Both the position numbers and the translations under genes were made by a program. 64,000 bases of DNA, taken from NCBI RefSeq assembly GCF_009730915.1, contig NC_052475.1, positions 19,623,430-19,687,429 on the forward strand, given 5' to 3'. The DNA is from Dioscorea cayenensis subsp. rotundata (lineage: Eukaryota; Streptophyta; Magnoliopsida; Dioscoreales; Dioscoreaceae). Below are positions 1-12,235 of the stretch, piece after piece (positions within the stretch are counted from its first letter, which is position 1; each line of letters starts with the position of its first letter). The notes below the pieces were generated by a model. It did not search any database and was not told the origin of the DNA. It saw only the letters and a list, made by a program, of their open reading frames with translations.

Positions 1-12
1 CATTAGTAGACC

Positions 13-979
13 GTGAACCTGATTAACATACATTACACACACATGGATGCACAATTTGATACTTCGTGTAAACCTGTCAAGTTTAACGGTAAGGTGAACT
101 TTAGGAGGTGGAAACATCAGGCTGAATTTTGGTTGTACACCTTAGGAGTATCCACAGCTCTTACTCTATCCTCTGATTTTGATTCCTCTGATCTTGATCC
201 TAGTGGACTTCGCCGATTATCCATCTCGACTGTAGACCAAACATCTAGCTCCTTAGCTCCTAGTAAAACTCCTAAAGAGATCGATTTCCACTGCCGCCAT
301 AGAATTCTTAGCATTCTTTATGATCGTCTTTATGACAAATACTTTGATTATAAGACTGCTAAGGATATATGGAGTGCCCTAGAAAAGGAGTATGGCCCTG
401 ATAATGCTACTACGATTAGCCACCTGAGCATAGAGTTTGAAAACTACAAGATGGTAGACGGAGTAGAGATGGGAGAACTGATTCACACCTTTCAAGACTA
501 CCTTAGTGCCATAGAGAAGTGCGGTATTGTATACAATGAGAGCCACATTGTGTCCATTCTCCTGAACAAGCTACCACTTTCTTGGTCAGGCTTTGCGAAT
601 GGACTTAGACACAAGATCGATTCCTTGGACCTTGTAGGAGTTTACAACACCATTAGAATTGAGGAAGCTAACCCATTCTCGTTCTCAAACCTCTCAGCAA
701 CCCAAATCTTCTGCTCCTAAACCTTATGAGAAAAGTCCTAAACACTGTTTTGTTTGTGGTAGGACAAACCATGTTGCCCGAGATTGCTTCTTTCGCAAGA
801 CTGAACCTGTCATCAAAAATTCCGGTCCACCCAAACTGCAAGTAAATGTATTTGAGATGGGTGAACCCTCCTCTGGAACTTTCCCAGATGTCATCTTCAA
901 ATTAATCCGTCCTCTCCCTAACACGTGTGCTACTGAGCCGTTTCCAAGAGTCACACATAGGAAATATACTACTAAATAG
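13..979 (+). pseudogene. Ty1/copia gag fragment with zinc knuckle
   Basis: This is the gag part of a copia retrotransposon. The first frame (to about 718) has the gag/UBN2-type layout: a W-containing N-terminal segment, then a segment around DIWSALEKEYGP, then LLNKLPLSW. The reading then moves into a second frame near 660-690. That frame carries a CCHC zinc knuckle (CFVCGRTNHVARDC, about 745-790), which binds nucleic acid in this family. The shift is one base, so the gag is split by a single indel. No protease, integrase or RT follows, because the homology stops at about 960, where the large inverted repeat begins. The N-terminal part may start at the ATG at 43 rather than at 13. It is a truncated element and not a host gene. 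Confidence 0.85.
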
Positions 980-2622
980 CATGCAAATACTACAAACTAT
1001 AATATGCAAACCACAAACTACAATAATAATTCAAAAATAACAATTAGAAATTTCCAGCCTGGGGTAGGCGTGCGTAAGAACTGCCCTAATGATGAATTGG
1101 CCTCCATCGTGTAGGATTTTTCGGCCTCACTCCAAGCGCATGATACACTAACCCAGGAAGGAAGAACTCTCGTAGCCTAGCACGTTCGGCGTCGAGATAT
1201 CCCAAGAGCACCCGCAAGGTTCAGGCAGAGAACCACAAAACAAAATGTTTAGGTTTTCCGGGCACGCAAAAGCACACTCAGTTCTAGGTACTCAAAAGCA
1301 CACCCAGGAGAAGAATATAAGAGAAGAAGTAAGTAAGCTAGTGTGCTTTTGGGTTCATGGTTTGGACATGCATTTATAGGAGAGAGTTCATTAGCAACTC
1401 TTCAAAATAGGCAATGTGGGACTAAAAGAATGAGAGGGATTTGGTTTGAGTGTAAAACAAGTGGGACCAAGTTGGACCCACAGGACCCACATCTAACAAT
1501 CCCCCACTACACTCATAACCTAAGTACGACCAACAATGATAACGAGATGCAACAAAGATTTTTCGGGAAGATAATCAATCAAAAGTAAATGATCAAAAAG
1601 AATAATGAAGGGATGAAACGACTCGAACCTTGGGTTTTCACTCGATCAAGCTAAGGTGTCTTTGAAGACTTGAACCTTAACCTTTCATTAGAGTTTCAAG
1701 TGATAGAGATGGTAGTGAGCGAGGTTCTTGAACTACAACTCCTTGAATCAGAATTCAACTTTTAATGATAATCTTGTGATTGCACTTGGATAAGCGGGGT
1801 TGGCGCATTGTGGCCGTCGCTCGATATCATTTCATGGAGATTATTAGTCCGATGGCAGCTCGACCCGTTTATCCAAGTACGATCACAGATTATCATTAGA
1901 ATTGAATTCGAGTCAGAGTTGTGGATCAGAAACTCGGTTCCACTCTGCTCGATTGAAAACGTGAGTTGAGATCAAGTCTGCAAAGACATGCGATCGGTGA
2001 CGAGTTCGGTTGTTCATCCCGTCGATGCTGATCATTTTACTGATTGATTATCTTCGACATCTTTGTTGCATCGTATCGTTGTTGCTAAGTTATGAGATGT
2101 GAGTGAGATGAAGATGATGGATCTGTGGGTCCCACTTGGTCCCATGTTTTCGCTCAAAGCCAAATCCCTCGTTCTTTTGAGTCACATTGCCTATTTTGAA
2201 GGTTGCTAATGAACTCTCTCCATAAATGCATGTCCAAGCCATGAACCCAAAAACACGCTAGCTTCTTTACTGCCTCATATTCTTCTCACGGGTATGCTGG
2301 TCCTGGGCGGGTGTGCTTTTGCGTGCTGGAAAACCCTAAACATTTTGTTTCGTGGTTCTCTGCTGAACCTGCGGGTGCTCTTGGGATATCTCGGGCACGA
2401 GCGTGCTTTGAGGCTACGAGTTCTTACTTCCGGGGTTGAGTCTATCCTGCGCTGGGGTGAGGCGGGAAAAATCACTGCGAGAGCCCGATTCATCGTTAGG
2501 GCGATGTTTTTCGCCGCCTACGGTGGAAATTTCTAACTGTTATTTTTGAATTATTATTGTAATTTGTGTTTTGCATATTATAGTTTGTAGCATTTGCATG
2601 CTATTCAGTAGTATATTTCCTA
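958..2622. repeat. 1.66-kb near-palindrome (fold-back inverted repeat)
   Basis: The left arm (about 958-1800) and the right arm (about 1861-2622) are reverse complements along nearly their whole length, with scattered substitutions and small indels. The loop is about 60 bp. Outer ends match as TAGGAAATATACTACT on both strands. Central ends match as GGATAAGCGGGGT against ACCCGTTTATCC. Shared blocks include AAAATGTTTAGG and TTCATTAGCAAC. Arm divergence looks like 15-20 percent by eye. The structure could be a fold-back element or two head-to-head copies of one repeat. It abuts the end of the gag fragment and has no convincing ORF. Confidence 0.85.
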
Positions 2623-3510
2623 CATTTTGTGGAATCCTTGAGGATTTGTGTCAACAAATGCAGGATGGTAATTGTGTGACCAAATTATGGTGAGTGTTTC
2701 AAGCAAATGAAGAATGGATAGCAAATGCATATAATTAATGCAAAATAACATTGATTGATGATAACCATTGGTATCCGCAACATCATATTCTTTGTTAGAC
2801 TGAAAATTTTGATTTAAAAGATTTGAATTGGATTTGATCTATTGAAACTGGTTTACTAGTCAGATGCGATTGGAATGAAGTTAGTTTTATTACTCACTAA
2901 TACATCTCTGTATTTTTTTTTATTATCAATTGGTAGATATTTATTTGTTTAATATAGTGTATTTTTTACCGGTAAAAATGAGTTATATTTTATGTGATTT
3001 TCTTCATTTATGTTCAAAATATTTAAGGCTATTTTGATTCTTTTTGTTTTTATTTTCTTTGCTAAAAGTCAAGTGATGTTTTACAAGAGTTTGTTGTATC
3101 AATACTCACATCACTATTGAGGATTAACAAAATGATAGACATAAATCAAATTCAACATCTGATCATAATATTAAAAAAAAAAATGAGTTTCTTAAATATA
3201 TATCTAGTGAGATTATTTTGCATTTGGACAGTTGACAAACTGTATGAATTATATTAACCCTATGCTTGCATTTAATAAGGGGTAGGGAGTTCTTTTATTG
3301 GATGTTATTGGCGATAATTACCCCATATTTTATTAGGGATAAGAATTATTCCCTCAACCAAAAAAATTTTGAAATAAAAATAATTAATTTGTACTTATAA
3401 TAAACATTTATTATTTTCATAAAAATAAAATTTCATTTTTAAAATATCTCCTCTAAAAAGTTTCTCCCTGGATCAAATTTTATATATAAAAAAAACTTGT
3501 TGATTCTACA
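2623..3510. other. AT-rich intergenic DNA
   Basis: No coding or RNA gene signal is seen. The sequence is AT-rich with homopolymer runs. Confidence 0.6.
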
Positions 3511-4018
3511 TAGACCTGTCCAAGGGCTGGGCTACTCGCTAAAGTCCAAAGGCTCGCTCGAAAATTGAGAGAATTTGAACAAATATATGAGGCTCGATGA
3601 CTAGGATTGGACAAAATATGAAACCCGTTTCTAAAAAAGACCTCGTCTGGTTTTTATTGTTAAATGCCCGGCCGACCCAGTTTGATTTATTTAGTTTTAA
3701 AAATGGGTTATAAGAGTTTAAATTTAGTTATTGTAATTGAACAAAAATGTATATTTGGTATTTTGATTTTAATTTATTTTGTAGAATAATATTGGGTAGT
3801 GTTCACAAATTAATATTATTGTTAATTTTTTTTATAAATTATCTATTATTTGATGAAAAAATCTATTTGACGGATCTTGGTTAAATGCTATAAAATTTAG
3901 GCATACCCTTTAGGCATACTTTGGTAAAAATGAAGACTTGTATTACTGGGTAAGGCCGGACTTGAGCAAGCTCAAATTTTATTAATTATGAATGTGGCCC
4001 GACCCAGGGACATGTCTT
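3511..4018. mobile_element. Small non-autonomous hAT-like element
   Basis: The left end TAGACCTGTCCAAGGGC and the reverse complement of the right end AAGACATGTCCCTGGG form imperfect terminal inverted repeats of a type common in plant hAT elements. The interior of about 500 bp is AT-rich with GC-richer ends and has no ORF. I could not find a matching 8-bp target duplication, so the copy looks old. Confidence 0.6.
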
Positions 4019-4033
4019 CCGCATCATGCGTAT

Positions 4034-4036
<3 letters not shown>

Positions 4037-4064
<28 letters not shown>
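4037..4064. repeat. (AT)n microsatellite
   Basis: A run of alternating A and T. Confidence 0.95.
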
Positions 4065-4067
<3 letters not shown>

Positions 4068-4118
4068 TTTTTTTATTATATTTTTAAAAAGGATAATGGG
4101 ATAAATAATTTTATGATT

Positions 4119-5732
4119 TAGCTTGTTAATATATATAAATAAAACGCAGGGCTTTTATGCAAATTTCTCTCTTTTGAAAGCATACAACGAAGTGTTTTCT
4201 CAACATTCGTATAACGAAACCACATCAGGTGTGATTTCTGGTCGACGTCGAACTCTCGCAGCTTCGCTGGTATGCTCTCGCTCTCGATTCTTTCTTTCTT
4301 GATGATTGGTTCAGATATCTTCGGGTTTCTTGGAATCATTTGAATGTTTGTGTGGATTTGCATCTATTCTGTTGATGATTTCTTGAGTTTTCTTCAATTA
4401 CGATTTTTCCCATCATTTTCCCAGTGTTTTCTTGAGAAATGTGTGAATTTTTTATGATTTTTAAGGATTTCATGCTGTTCGTCGCCTAAAATTGCCTCAA
4501 AGTGTGTTTGGAATGCGGGGAAACAGAAAGGAAGGCTAAGAAATTGATGTTTTTCTAGAAAATGGATGTCATTTGATTTTCTTAGATCCAAACTACTTGT
4601 TTGCCTTTTTATTTCTCTGTTTTTTGGATTTTCATCTATTTGGTGATTTTTTTTCTTGATTTTGTTTTTGTTGAATTAGGAGTTTCCCATCTATTTCCTG
4701 ATATTTTTTTAAGAGGTGTGAATTTTCGGTGATTTTGAAGGATTTCATGCTGTTCATGGGCTAAAACTGCTTTAGAGTGTGTTTTGGCACTGGGAAACAG
4801 AAAAGAAGCTAAGAAAATGATCTATTTTAGAAAAGGCTGTCCTGTAATTTCCTTCAATATGAATAATCTAGACCCTCATTAACTTTTTCTTTTGTTTCTT
4901 TTCTTTTTCCTATTTAGGTTGTCAGGTCTTTTGGATTGAAGGTGTTTATCTATAGTGCCTAAATATAACGTTGGTCAACTTTTTTCAGTGGATAAAATTC
5001 ATAAAATTAAATTCTTGTTTCTATTGTCAAAAATTTCAGTTCTTGGAACTCAGTTTGCAGCAAATTGTTCCTTGTTTTAGATTAAAAATTTCAATATTGG
5101 TGGGGCTCCTTCATATCTTGATAGCATTGATTTGCATTTTTTAGCATCCAAGCTGTAGAGCTCTTGCTTCACTGTTACTTTGTGATTCTATGATGTCTTT
5201 TATCCATTTTTTGGCTCATAGATACTGTTTGTTGTATCTCATGTATGTATAGTTTGATTTGACAGTATTATTGGCTCTTCATTTTACTGTATACTCTTTC
5301 TATTTAGTATTTCTCATTTTGTTTGCTTTCTATAAATTTTTGATTTATGGATCTAAATTTTGGTAATGCAATAACACCATAAACTGTATTTTTGACAATA
5401 TCTGTGCTTCAGGCTGATGCTATGCCTCATGAAACTGATCTCTTAATTGATGGCACATATTGAGTGTTGTGCTCTTAATTGTCATTATGAAAATCTATCT
5501 TGCTCATCTCAATTTTTACTGCTCTGCTATCACCCCACAGAGATTCTTGCTTATTGATTCTCCTTCGACCCGAAGCTATGGCTTGGTTCGAATCACCATT
5601 CTTACGCTGGAACTCTTTTGGGGGTCTCGACTTTTCCCTTCCTTTCCAAATATGTTTGTTTCCATCTCCAAATGCTTCTGGCTTCTGTGCCCCTATTGCA
5701 GTTTCCTTGCAAGAGTTTTTCTGGATTAGAAG
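4119..5732 (+). other. Putative 5' leader region of the hnRNP-like pseudogene
   Basis: No long coding frame. A short segment ending at about 4270 (TTCGCTG before GTATGC) could be a first non-coding exon. A CAG acceptor near 5412 precedes a second leader segment. Between them lies a divergent direct duplication, about 4405-4592 against about 4683-4862. Both copies share GATTTCATGCTGTTC and GAAACAGAAA, so an intron segment was duplicated. The exon assignment is inferred from splice-like motifs only. Confidence 0.35.
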
Positions 5733-8490
5733 ATGCGTAGTAGAAAGGACCGAGCTGCTTCTGTTAAGCAAGCTGAATCTGTTAAACCAGCAGAACCTGT
5801 ACAACCAAATGAATCTAAAGAGGAGGTAGATATTGGCTGTTGCTTATTTTTCAGAGATGTTTGGTCTTACCTAGAAAAATGAAACAAGCAGATCTGGATA
5901 ATATGATAGAGAAAATATTTAGGTGCTTATTCTTATAGAGCTCAGCCTTCAGATTCTTTTTGTTTGAGGCTTTTCTTTGGTCTCAGGGAAAGAAAGTAAC
6001 GTGCTCAAGAGCTCAAGAAAAACAACATTGCTTATTCATTGGTAATATTCCTAAACACTGGACAGAAGATGTTCTGAGAGAAATGGTGGAAGCGATAGGT
6101 GTTGGAGTCACTAAAGTGGATTTGGTGATGGTAAACTGCAGACACCTATCTCCCAGGATATTGCATTAACTATGAAATAATTGTGTTACTCACCTTTTTC
6201 TGATTCACACATTGTGTTTGTTTTCATTCTTGACTGTTCTATGATAAAGAATACATATCGTGGCTGTAATAAGCATTTTGCTTTTGTTGAGTATCGTGAC
6301 CATGATCGTGCAAAATATTCTAAAGAGAAAATGTCTGATCCAACATTCAAACTGGATGGTAATGCGCCTACGGTGACTTACTATAATCCTTCAGCTTCTC
6401 AGGTTCTACAATGTCTTTTTGATTACTTTTGACTCTCCATTTTGTGATGTGTTTATATGTTAAAGTGGAGTTTTCCAGAACTTTTGGCTTGCATTGACCT
6501 TTGTTTATTTTTCCAGGTGAATTCAATTTATGTAAAAAACTTACCTAATAATGTGACTGAAGATCAATTGAGAAGGCTATTTGAGCACCACGGAAAAATC
6601 AATACTGTGGACCTTCCAACTCCATAGTGTGAATATGGTTTTGTGCATTTTAGTGAGCGGTCAGCAGCCAAGAAAGCATTACGGAATTCTGAGAGATACC
6701 ATCTAGATGGTAAAAATATTTTATCCATAAATATTCTATTTACTCTTCTGGTATTGGCTGTGGTTCACCCTTGTATGCCACTTTACTGGTTTAATGACAT
6801 GTCGAGTCCTTGAGTGCGACCTTGGAAAAGCTCAAACTGTAAAGAAAGGTGCAATAGGACCTAATACACAGAAAGGTCCTCTGCCACCAAATTGTCCTTC
6901 CCAAATGGACAATATGTGCAGGTATGATAAATTGTGAACATAAATAGACAAGTGGTTTTGGTGAGTTGCTCATGTATTTATTTCCTGCTTGAGATGCATG
7001 CCACTCCTGCAATATTAAGTTGTTGTATATGCTTCAGCCAATGCTTGACTGGAGTTATGCTGCACCAGGTACTCCATTGGTGCCAATAATCTTAGCTGAT
7101 AAGTGATGACCACTTTCCAAATGCATGTTAGTTGACAGTTCTATTAAGCTGGTGTCATGGCTCACTTTTATTTATTTATTTCTTTTTTAAGATTGCAAGC
7201 CGTCAAATGAAAGATTTTCTTCTTTCTATAACAAATGATTAAGCTGGGTGTCATGGCTCACTTTTTTAAGATTGCATGTCACTTTTAAAGCTAGGTGTCA
7301 TGGCTTCATTTCTCACCTTGAATAACATGCTGATAAACAAATGAAAGATTTTCTTCATTCTATTTTGTGTCATATTTACATCAGGCCAATTGTGACACAT
7401 TGTATTTTATTGTCCAACCTGTATTCATTAATCTTCAATTTCGAATTTTGATGATTGTTTGTGATTCTCAAGCCCAACTACATTTTACATGTAGATCTCG
7501 GAAATGTCAAAATTGTCAGCTGATCCTAATTGCGGTCGGTGTTGTAGCCAAACTGGACCGACCGCTGCTCGACCGAAAAACCGGGAACCAGCCATGAGCC
7601 GGTCCAGCTACCCTCGACTCGGTGTTGAAGTAACCCGGCCAAAAACCGGTGACCCGGCCGGTTAACCCGGAAACGGGTTGACCCGGCCGGATCTACTGGG
7701 TTAAAAGAATTAAAATTTATAAAAAAATTTTTCTATGGCGGGAGAAAGTGAGATTTTCCATATATCAGCCATAAAAAATTTCTATGGCGAGTGACTTCAA
7801 GCAACGACGGGGAGCGCGAGAGAAACAAGGGAGAACCGGAGAAGAACAAGAAGAAATGAGAGAGAGACGCCGGTGAAGGCCACTAGACCAGAAGAATGAG
7901 AGAGAGAGACACAAGAGAAAGAAAGAGAGAGCACTCAAATAGTTTTTTTTATTCCCTCGTTAGTGAGTCCCAAGAAAAGGGGATGTTTTTAATTTGTTTT
8001 TTTTCTTTGTGAGTCCCAATAGAGAAGTGTGGGAGATGATTAGGGCTTTTTAAATATTTTATTTTTAATATTTTATATAAACCTAAAATTTTAAATATTA
8101 GATTTAATTCTATTTTTAAATATTTTTTTAAAAATCAACAAATATATATAAAAATAAAAATTTTAAAAATAACATTTTAATTAATTGTGTTTTTTTAATT
8201 ATTAAAAATATAAGTTATATTATTTTTATCATTATTAATTATTATAATATATTTTTAATATTTTATTATTATTGCGGTTCACCCTTGGTTCGACTCGGTC
8301 GAGCCGATCGACCCGACCACTAAAACTTGGCCGGGATCGATGTCGGAGCAGACTACACTACGATGATGCGGTTGTCTGTTTACTGCTCTTCGTCATTCTT
8401 GTAATTGCCTGCAGTGGAAGTGGAAGATCCGGCGAAGGCCAGCAAAAGTCAACGATATGATTCAAAAAGCGCAAATTCAACCCGTATTAA
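5733..8490 (+). pseudogene. Decayed hnRNP Q / LIF2-like RRM protein gene
   Basis: Exons read as a plant hnRNP Q/R-type RNA-binding protein. Exon 5733-5825 is an N-terminus beginning MRSRKDRAASVKQ. Exon 5987-6130 has the RNP2-like LFIGNIP. Exon 6250-6402 has the RNP1-like FAFVEY and KLDGNAPTV; together these two make the family's RRM2. Exon 6517-6709 is RRM3, with IYVKNLP and GFVHF. Segment 6801-6921 has LECDLGKAQ, and 7039 onward is a fragment ending ADK-stop. A last exon after 8420 ends RKFNPY-stop, like the family C-terminus. Decay signs: the acidic region and RRM1 are absent, a TAG sits inside RRM3 at 6625-6627 next to a small deletion, the exon at 6801 lacks an AG acceptor (CAT instead), an in-frame TGA lies at 8458-8460, and an inserted repeat sits at about 7535-8345. 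In intact homologues the protein binds RNA in the nucleus. Confidence 0.8.
7535..8345. mobile_element. GC-ended repeat inserted in the pseudogene, probably a non-autonomous DNA transposon
   Basis: Both ends are dense in GACCGG/CCGGTT-type motifs while the middle is very AT-rich, like the two hAT elements at 25 and 27 kb. It lies between the last recognizable RRM-gene fragment (about 7110) and the C-terminal exon (about 8420). I could not resolve exact terminal inverted repeats or a target duplication. Confidence 0.4.
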
Positions 8491-9430
8491 TGCCTCTCGA
8501 AATTGTTACATGACATTGTGATCATACAGTTGTGAATTTTCGCAAATATCAACTGAAATACACTAACATGTTAGCTTTCTTTTGTCTTGTGGCATGTCAT
8601 ATCTCCTTTTCTGGTTATTCTTTTTGATCTGTATAGGCCTTAAATACCTTGTAGCAGACTGTTCTTCATCATGAATGAAAGTTCAAGTTTGAGATCAAAG
8701 CAACCTTCTCATCTTTTTTTATTTCTCTCTTTTTTTTTTGTCAAAATTCATCAAATTATTCTGTTTAAACAATATGATTCTAGTGAGTAGGCTTTTTCAC
8801 CTTTTTTTTTTTACTATCAATGAATTAAAGTTATAAATTGCGGTAGGTAACAGTTTAATGAAAAAATGATGCTACGAATAATTCATTGTGAGTATTCAAA
8901 ACAATTTTATTTTGTTTATGTTCAATATTTATACTAATTATAATTACAAATATCTTTAATCTTAATTTATAAAATCCGTTTGCATGTCCAATTAGTTCAA
9001 CGAGATTTATACTTTAATTTATACATGTAACCTTATTCAATTCGTCATCAATCCAAATTAAGAACATTAATAAATAACATAATTCAATTCTGACCAGAAA
9101 TAATCAATCCTAAGCTAACGAGTCAAACATCAAAAGCAAGATTATACAATATATATATACATAATTTAGTTCATACATGTCATGTTGCTTTCAAGTTTCA
9201 AACTAAATTAAATTAAAATCAAACAAAAGAACAAAAAATAAATAAAAAAAGAAAAAAAGTGCCAATTGAAAAAGAGCCCCTACAAGAGAAACAGCAGGGC
9301 TGAGCATGCACACGTCACCACCTAATCATCATCAACAATCTAATCCAATCTCATCCATTAAAATTCCCTCAAGATGCGTGTCCATCATAGCAAATAAAAC
9401 CTAATACCTCCACCAATCCCCCCATAAACT
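8491..9430. other. Intergenic DNA
   Basis: AT-rich and without gene signals. It contains the distal promoter of the carrier gene downstream. Confidence 0.6.
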
Positions 9431-9440
9431 GACACGTGTC
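9431..9440. promoter_or_regulatory. Palindromic G-box (ACGT element)
   Basis: GACACGTGTC is a perfect palindrome containing the CACGTG G-box, bound by plant bZIP and bHLH factors. It lies just upstream of a TATA box and about 155 bp before the carrier ATG. A regulatory role is inferred from position and motif. Confidence 0.55.
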
Positions 9441-9456
9441 ATTTACCCCTCCAATC

Positions 9457-9464
9457 TATAAATA
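9457..9464 (+). promoter_or_regulatory. TATA box of the carrier gene
   Basis: TATAAATA lies about 130 bp upstream of the ATG at 9596. That spacing suits a plant promoter with a leader of roughly 100 bp. Confidence 0.6.
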
Positions 9465-9595
9465 CACATATAATGAGGGACATATTCACAAAAACCCCCA
9501 CATAACCAAACATTTTTATACCGGTTTAGCACCATTGGAATAGCGTTAATTCCAATTCCCAAATTGGAATAAGAAAAACAAAGAAAGGCCAAGAA

Positions 9596-12235
9596 ATGGG
9601 AGGAGATGAGGACGAGGATGAAGGGACGAGGAGGAGGAGGAGAAGGAGGAGGAATGGGGAGGAGGGATGGGCGGGCGAGTTCCAGAGGGATATGCTTGCC
9701 GGAGCGGCGATGGGTGGTGTTGTGCACACCGTTGTTGCGCCGATCGAACGCGCGAAGTTGCTGCTCCAGACGCAGGAGAGCAACGCTTCTGTGCTTGGTC
9801 TTGGAGGTAGACCTCGGCGTCGGAGGTTCCGTGGTATGCTTGATTGCATCGCGCGTACTGTTCGGGATGAGGGCGTGATGTCGCTTTGGCGTGGCAATGG
9901 GACTAGTGTTCTTCGGTATTATCCTTCCGTCGCGTTGAACTTTTCTCTCAAGGTATTTGATTTGATTTGATTTGATTTTGGGGAGTTTTTTGATGTTTGA
10001 TTTGTTGATTGGTGGCATTCTTGTTTGGTTTTCATTGGATTGGTGTTTTGGAAATTTGGATTGGTGGTGGGTGGGTTGTTGGGAATGCGTATTAGGTGTT
10101 TGATCTTGGTTCTTAGAGGACTTGTATGGGAATTTGTTTGGATTCTTTTGTTTGTTTGTTTGTGATCTTGTGAAAGGAATCTGGAAAAGGTTAGGGTTTG
10201 TGTCAACTTTTTTTTGGTTCATGGGTTAATTAAGATGCTTATGAGGTGTTTGTTGTTGGTTCTTGGAAAACTAGTTTGAGAATTTCTTTGGATTTTGTGG
10301 GGTTTGTGGTCAAAAGGTGGTGATCTTGTGAGATGGAATTAGAACTTTTGCTTTGAATTATTAAAGATTAGGGTTTTGTATCAATTCTTTTGTTCTCTTG
10401 GATTGGTTATAGTTCATGTGACAGTAGCTTTTTTTATCAGAACTTTTTGGTTATTATTAAATTGATGTTGATAGAAACCAGCAAATCTTGTGAGGGTTCT
10501 TTTTTTCAATATGCTTTTTGGGGAATCAAACTATTGTTATTGGCCTGGGGTTGTATTCTAGGAATTCTTGAAGGATGGAAATAATGGTATGAAAAATCTA
10601 TCTGTATTGACAATTTGTTTGCTAGATCACCGTCACAAGTTATTGGCTGATGTTCACCTTAATGGGGGTGAATGGCATGCAATAAAAGGTTGAACTTTTA
10701 CTAATTTAGTTGATGTAAAATGAAGAGGGAGAAGTATGGTCGATAATTATTATCAATCACCTTTAATAAAGGGGAATCTACCAAAAAATCTATCATTTCA
10801 TCTTGAGGAGGATTATTTGCCAATGAATGGGATTCTATTCTATTCTATTTCTCTAACTTTATAGTATGTACAGCTTTTACCACTAAAGTGGACTATTGGC
10901 ATTGTGATTCAATGGTTGTTCTCTTTAGTTCATTTACATTATTATATACGTGTATATTGAGAATATCAGGTATTTTTCTTGCATGTTGATAATGTATTAA
11001 TGTTGATGAAGGCCTGTTGCTTTTTTGTGTATTTTTAGTTTAGTTTATAAAACCGAATTTTGTTCATTTGATCACTAGAAGGAATTTTGTCGTTGTATTC
11101 TTTTAATTTATTTGCTTACCTGTATCTATGAACTTCTAGAATAGGACATTATGGAAAGTGTGAAAGTACGCCATGTACTTTTTATGCAACCTTCCGAGAT
11201 TTATAGTGCGTACTGCACGTTAGTTTAGTTTACATGCCCTTAGTTGGTATCAATAGAATAAGCCTTTATTGTGCCAACATAGAGAAAAGATGAAACTGAC
11301 TTCAATTAACAACTTGTATGAGTTATCCTGGTCAGAGATCTATTGGATCAATCTATTTCTATGTGATTTTTGGCATATTTCCTTTAAGAATTTATTCCAG
11401 AAGTCTTAAGCGTTATTGCTAGGAATAAACGCAACTTAAATTATATCCACAACATCTTGTTTTTCAAGATACCTGGGTGGTGCATAACATGAGTTTTTTT
11501 ATTTTTTATTTTTGGCACAGGATTTGTACAGGGCCATGCTAAAGGGAGTGGTGAAGCATCACAGAATTCCCATATTTTTTCTGGGGCAGCTGCCAACTTC
11601 ATTGCAGGGTCTGCAGCAGGTTGCACCACACTAGTTATCATCTATCCACTTGATATTGCCCACACCCGCCTCGCTGCTGACCTTGGCAGCACAGACTCGC
11701 GTGAATTCAGAGGAATCTGCCACTTTCTTCGTGCCATCTACAAGAAAGAGCGGGATTCGGGGCATTTACGAGGTCTTCCTGCTTCCCTCCACGGCATGAT
11801 TGTCCACCGTGGCCTTTACTTTGGTGGTTTCGACACAGCAAAGGGAGTACATGACTACTTCTGATCATTCAAAGATGGAGGAAGCACCTCTGTGGAAAGC
11901 GTTGGCTCGTGGCGCGAGGCTGTGACTACCTCAGCAGGATTGATATCGTACCCGTTAGACACTGTCCGAAGGAGGATGATGATGCAGTCCGGGATGCAAG
12001 AACTAATGTACAAGAACACACTAGATTGTTGGAAGAAGATTTATATGATGGAGGGTGTGGCTTCCTTTTATCAGCGGAGCAGTTTCTAATATGTTTAGAA
12101 GTACTGGAGCAGCTGCGATCTTGGTTTTTGTATGATGAAGTCAAGAAATTTATGAAATGGGGTGGTTTTGTGACAAGAACAGGAGGTAATAATCATGCCT
12201 CAAATTTTTTCGACTCACAAATGAGCACAATCTAA
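9596..12235 (+). CDS. Mitochondrial carrier, ADP/ATP-carrier-like (two exons, frame breaks in exon 2)
   Basis: Exon 1 (9596-9952, 119 codons, intact) has an acidic and arginine-rich N-terminus, then carrier repeat 1 with PIERAK (residues 49-54). It ends at an AAG/GT donor. Exon 2 starts at 11521 after a CAG acceptor. It holds repeat 2 (YPLDIAHTR) and repeat 3 ([12 protein letters not shown]). RRRMMM is the signature of ADP/ATP carriers, which exchange nucleotides across the inner mitochondrial membrane. The closest type I recognise is the Arabidopsis probable ADP,ATP carrier At5g56450. The protein keeps strong family similarity, but exon 2 switches frame several times: near 11575, about 11750-11770 (two compensating shifts), about 11860-11920 (two compensating shifts, with an apparent TGA), 12068 and 12126. 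The C-terminus follows KKFMKWGGF and runs to a stop at 12233-12235. Either a recent pseudogene or, more likely, an active gene with consensus indels. The NAP1 gene converges on it. Confidence 0.8.

Noticed and set aside
5421..5462. Short upstream ORF before the hnRNP-like ATG
   Set aside because: Thirteen codons only, in a decayed gene; no conservation can be judged.
9443..10222. 259-codon minus-strand frame opposite the carrier exon 1
   Set aside because: It is antisense to a well-supported exon and its intron, with biased Asn/Ser/Thr composition and no domain.
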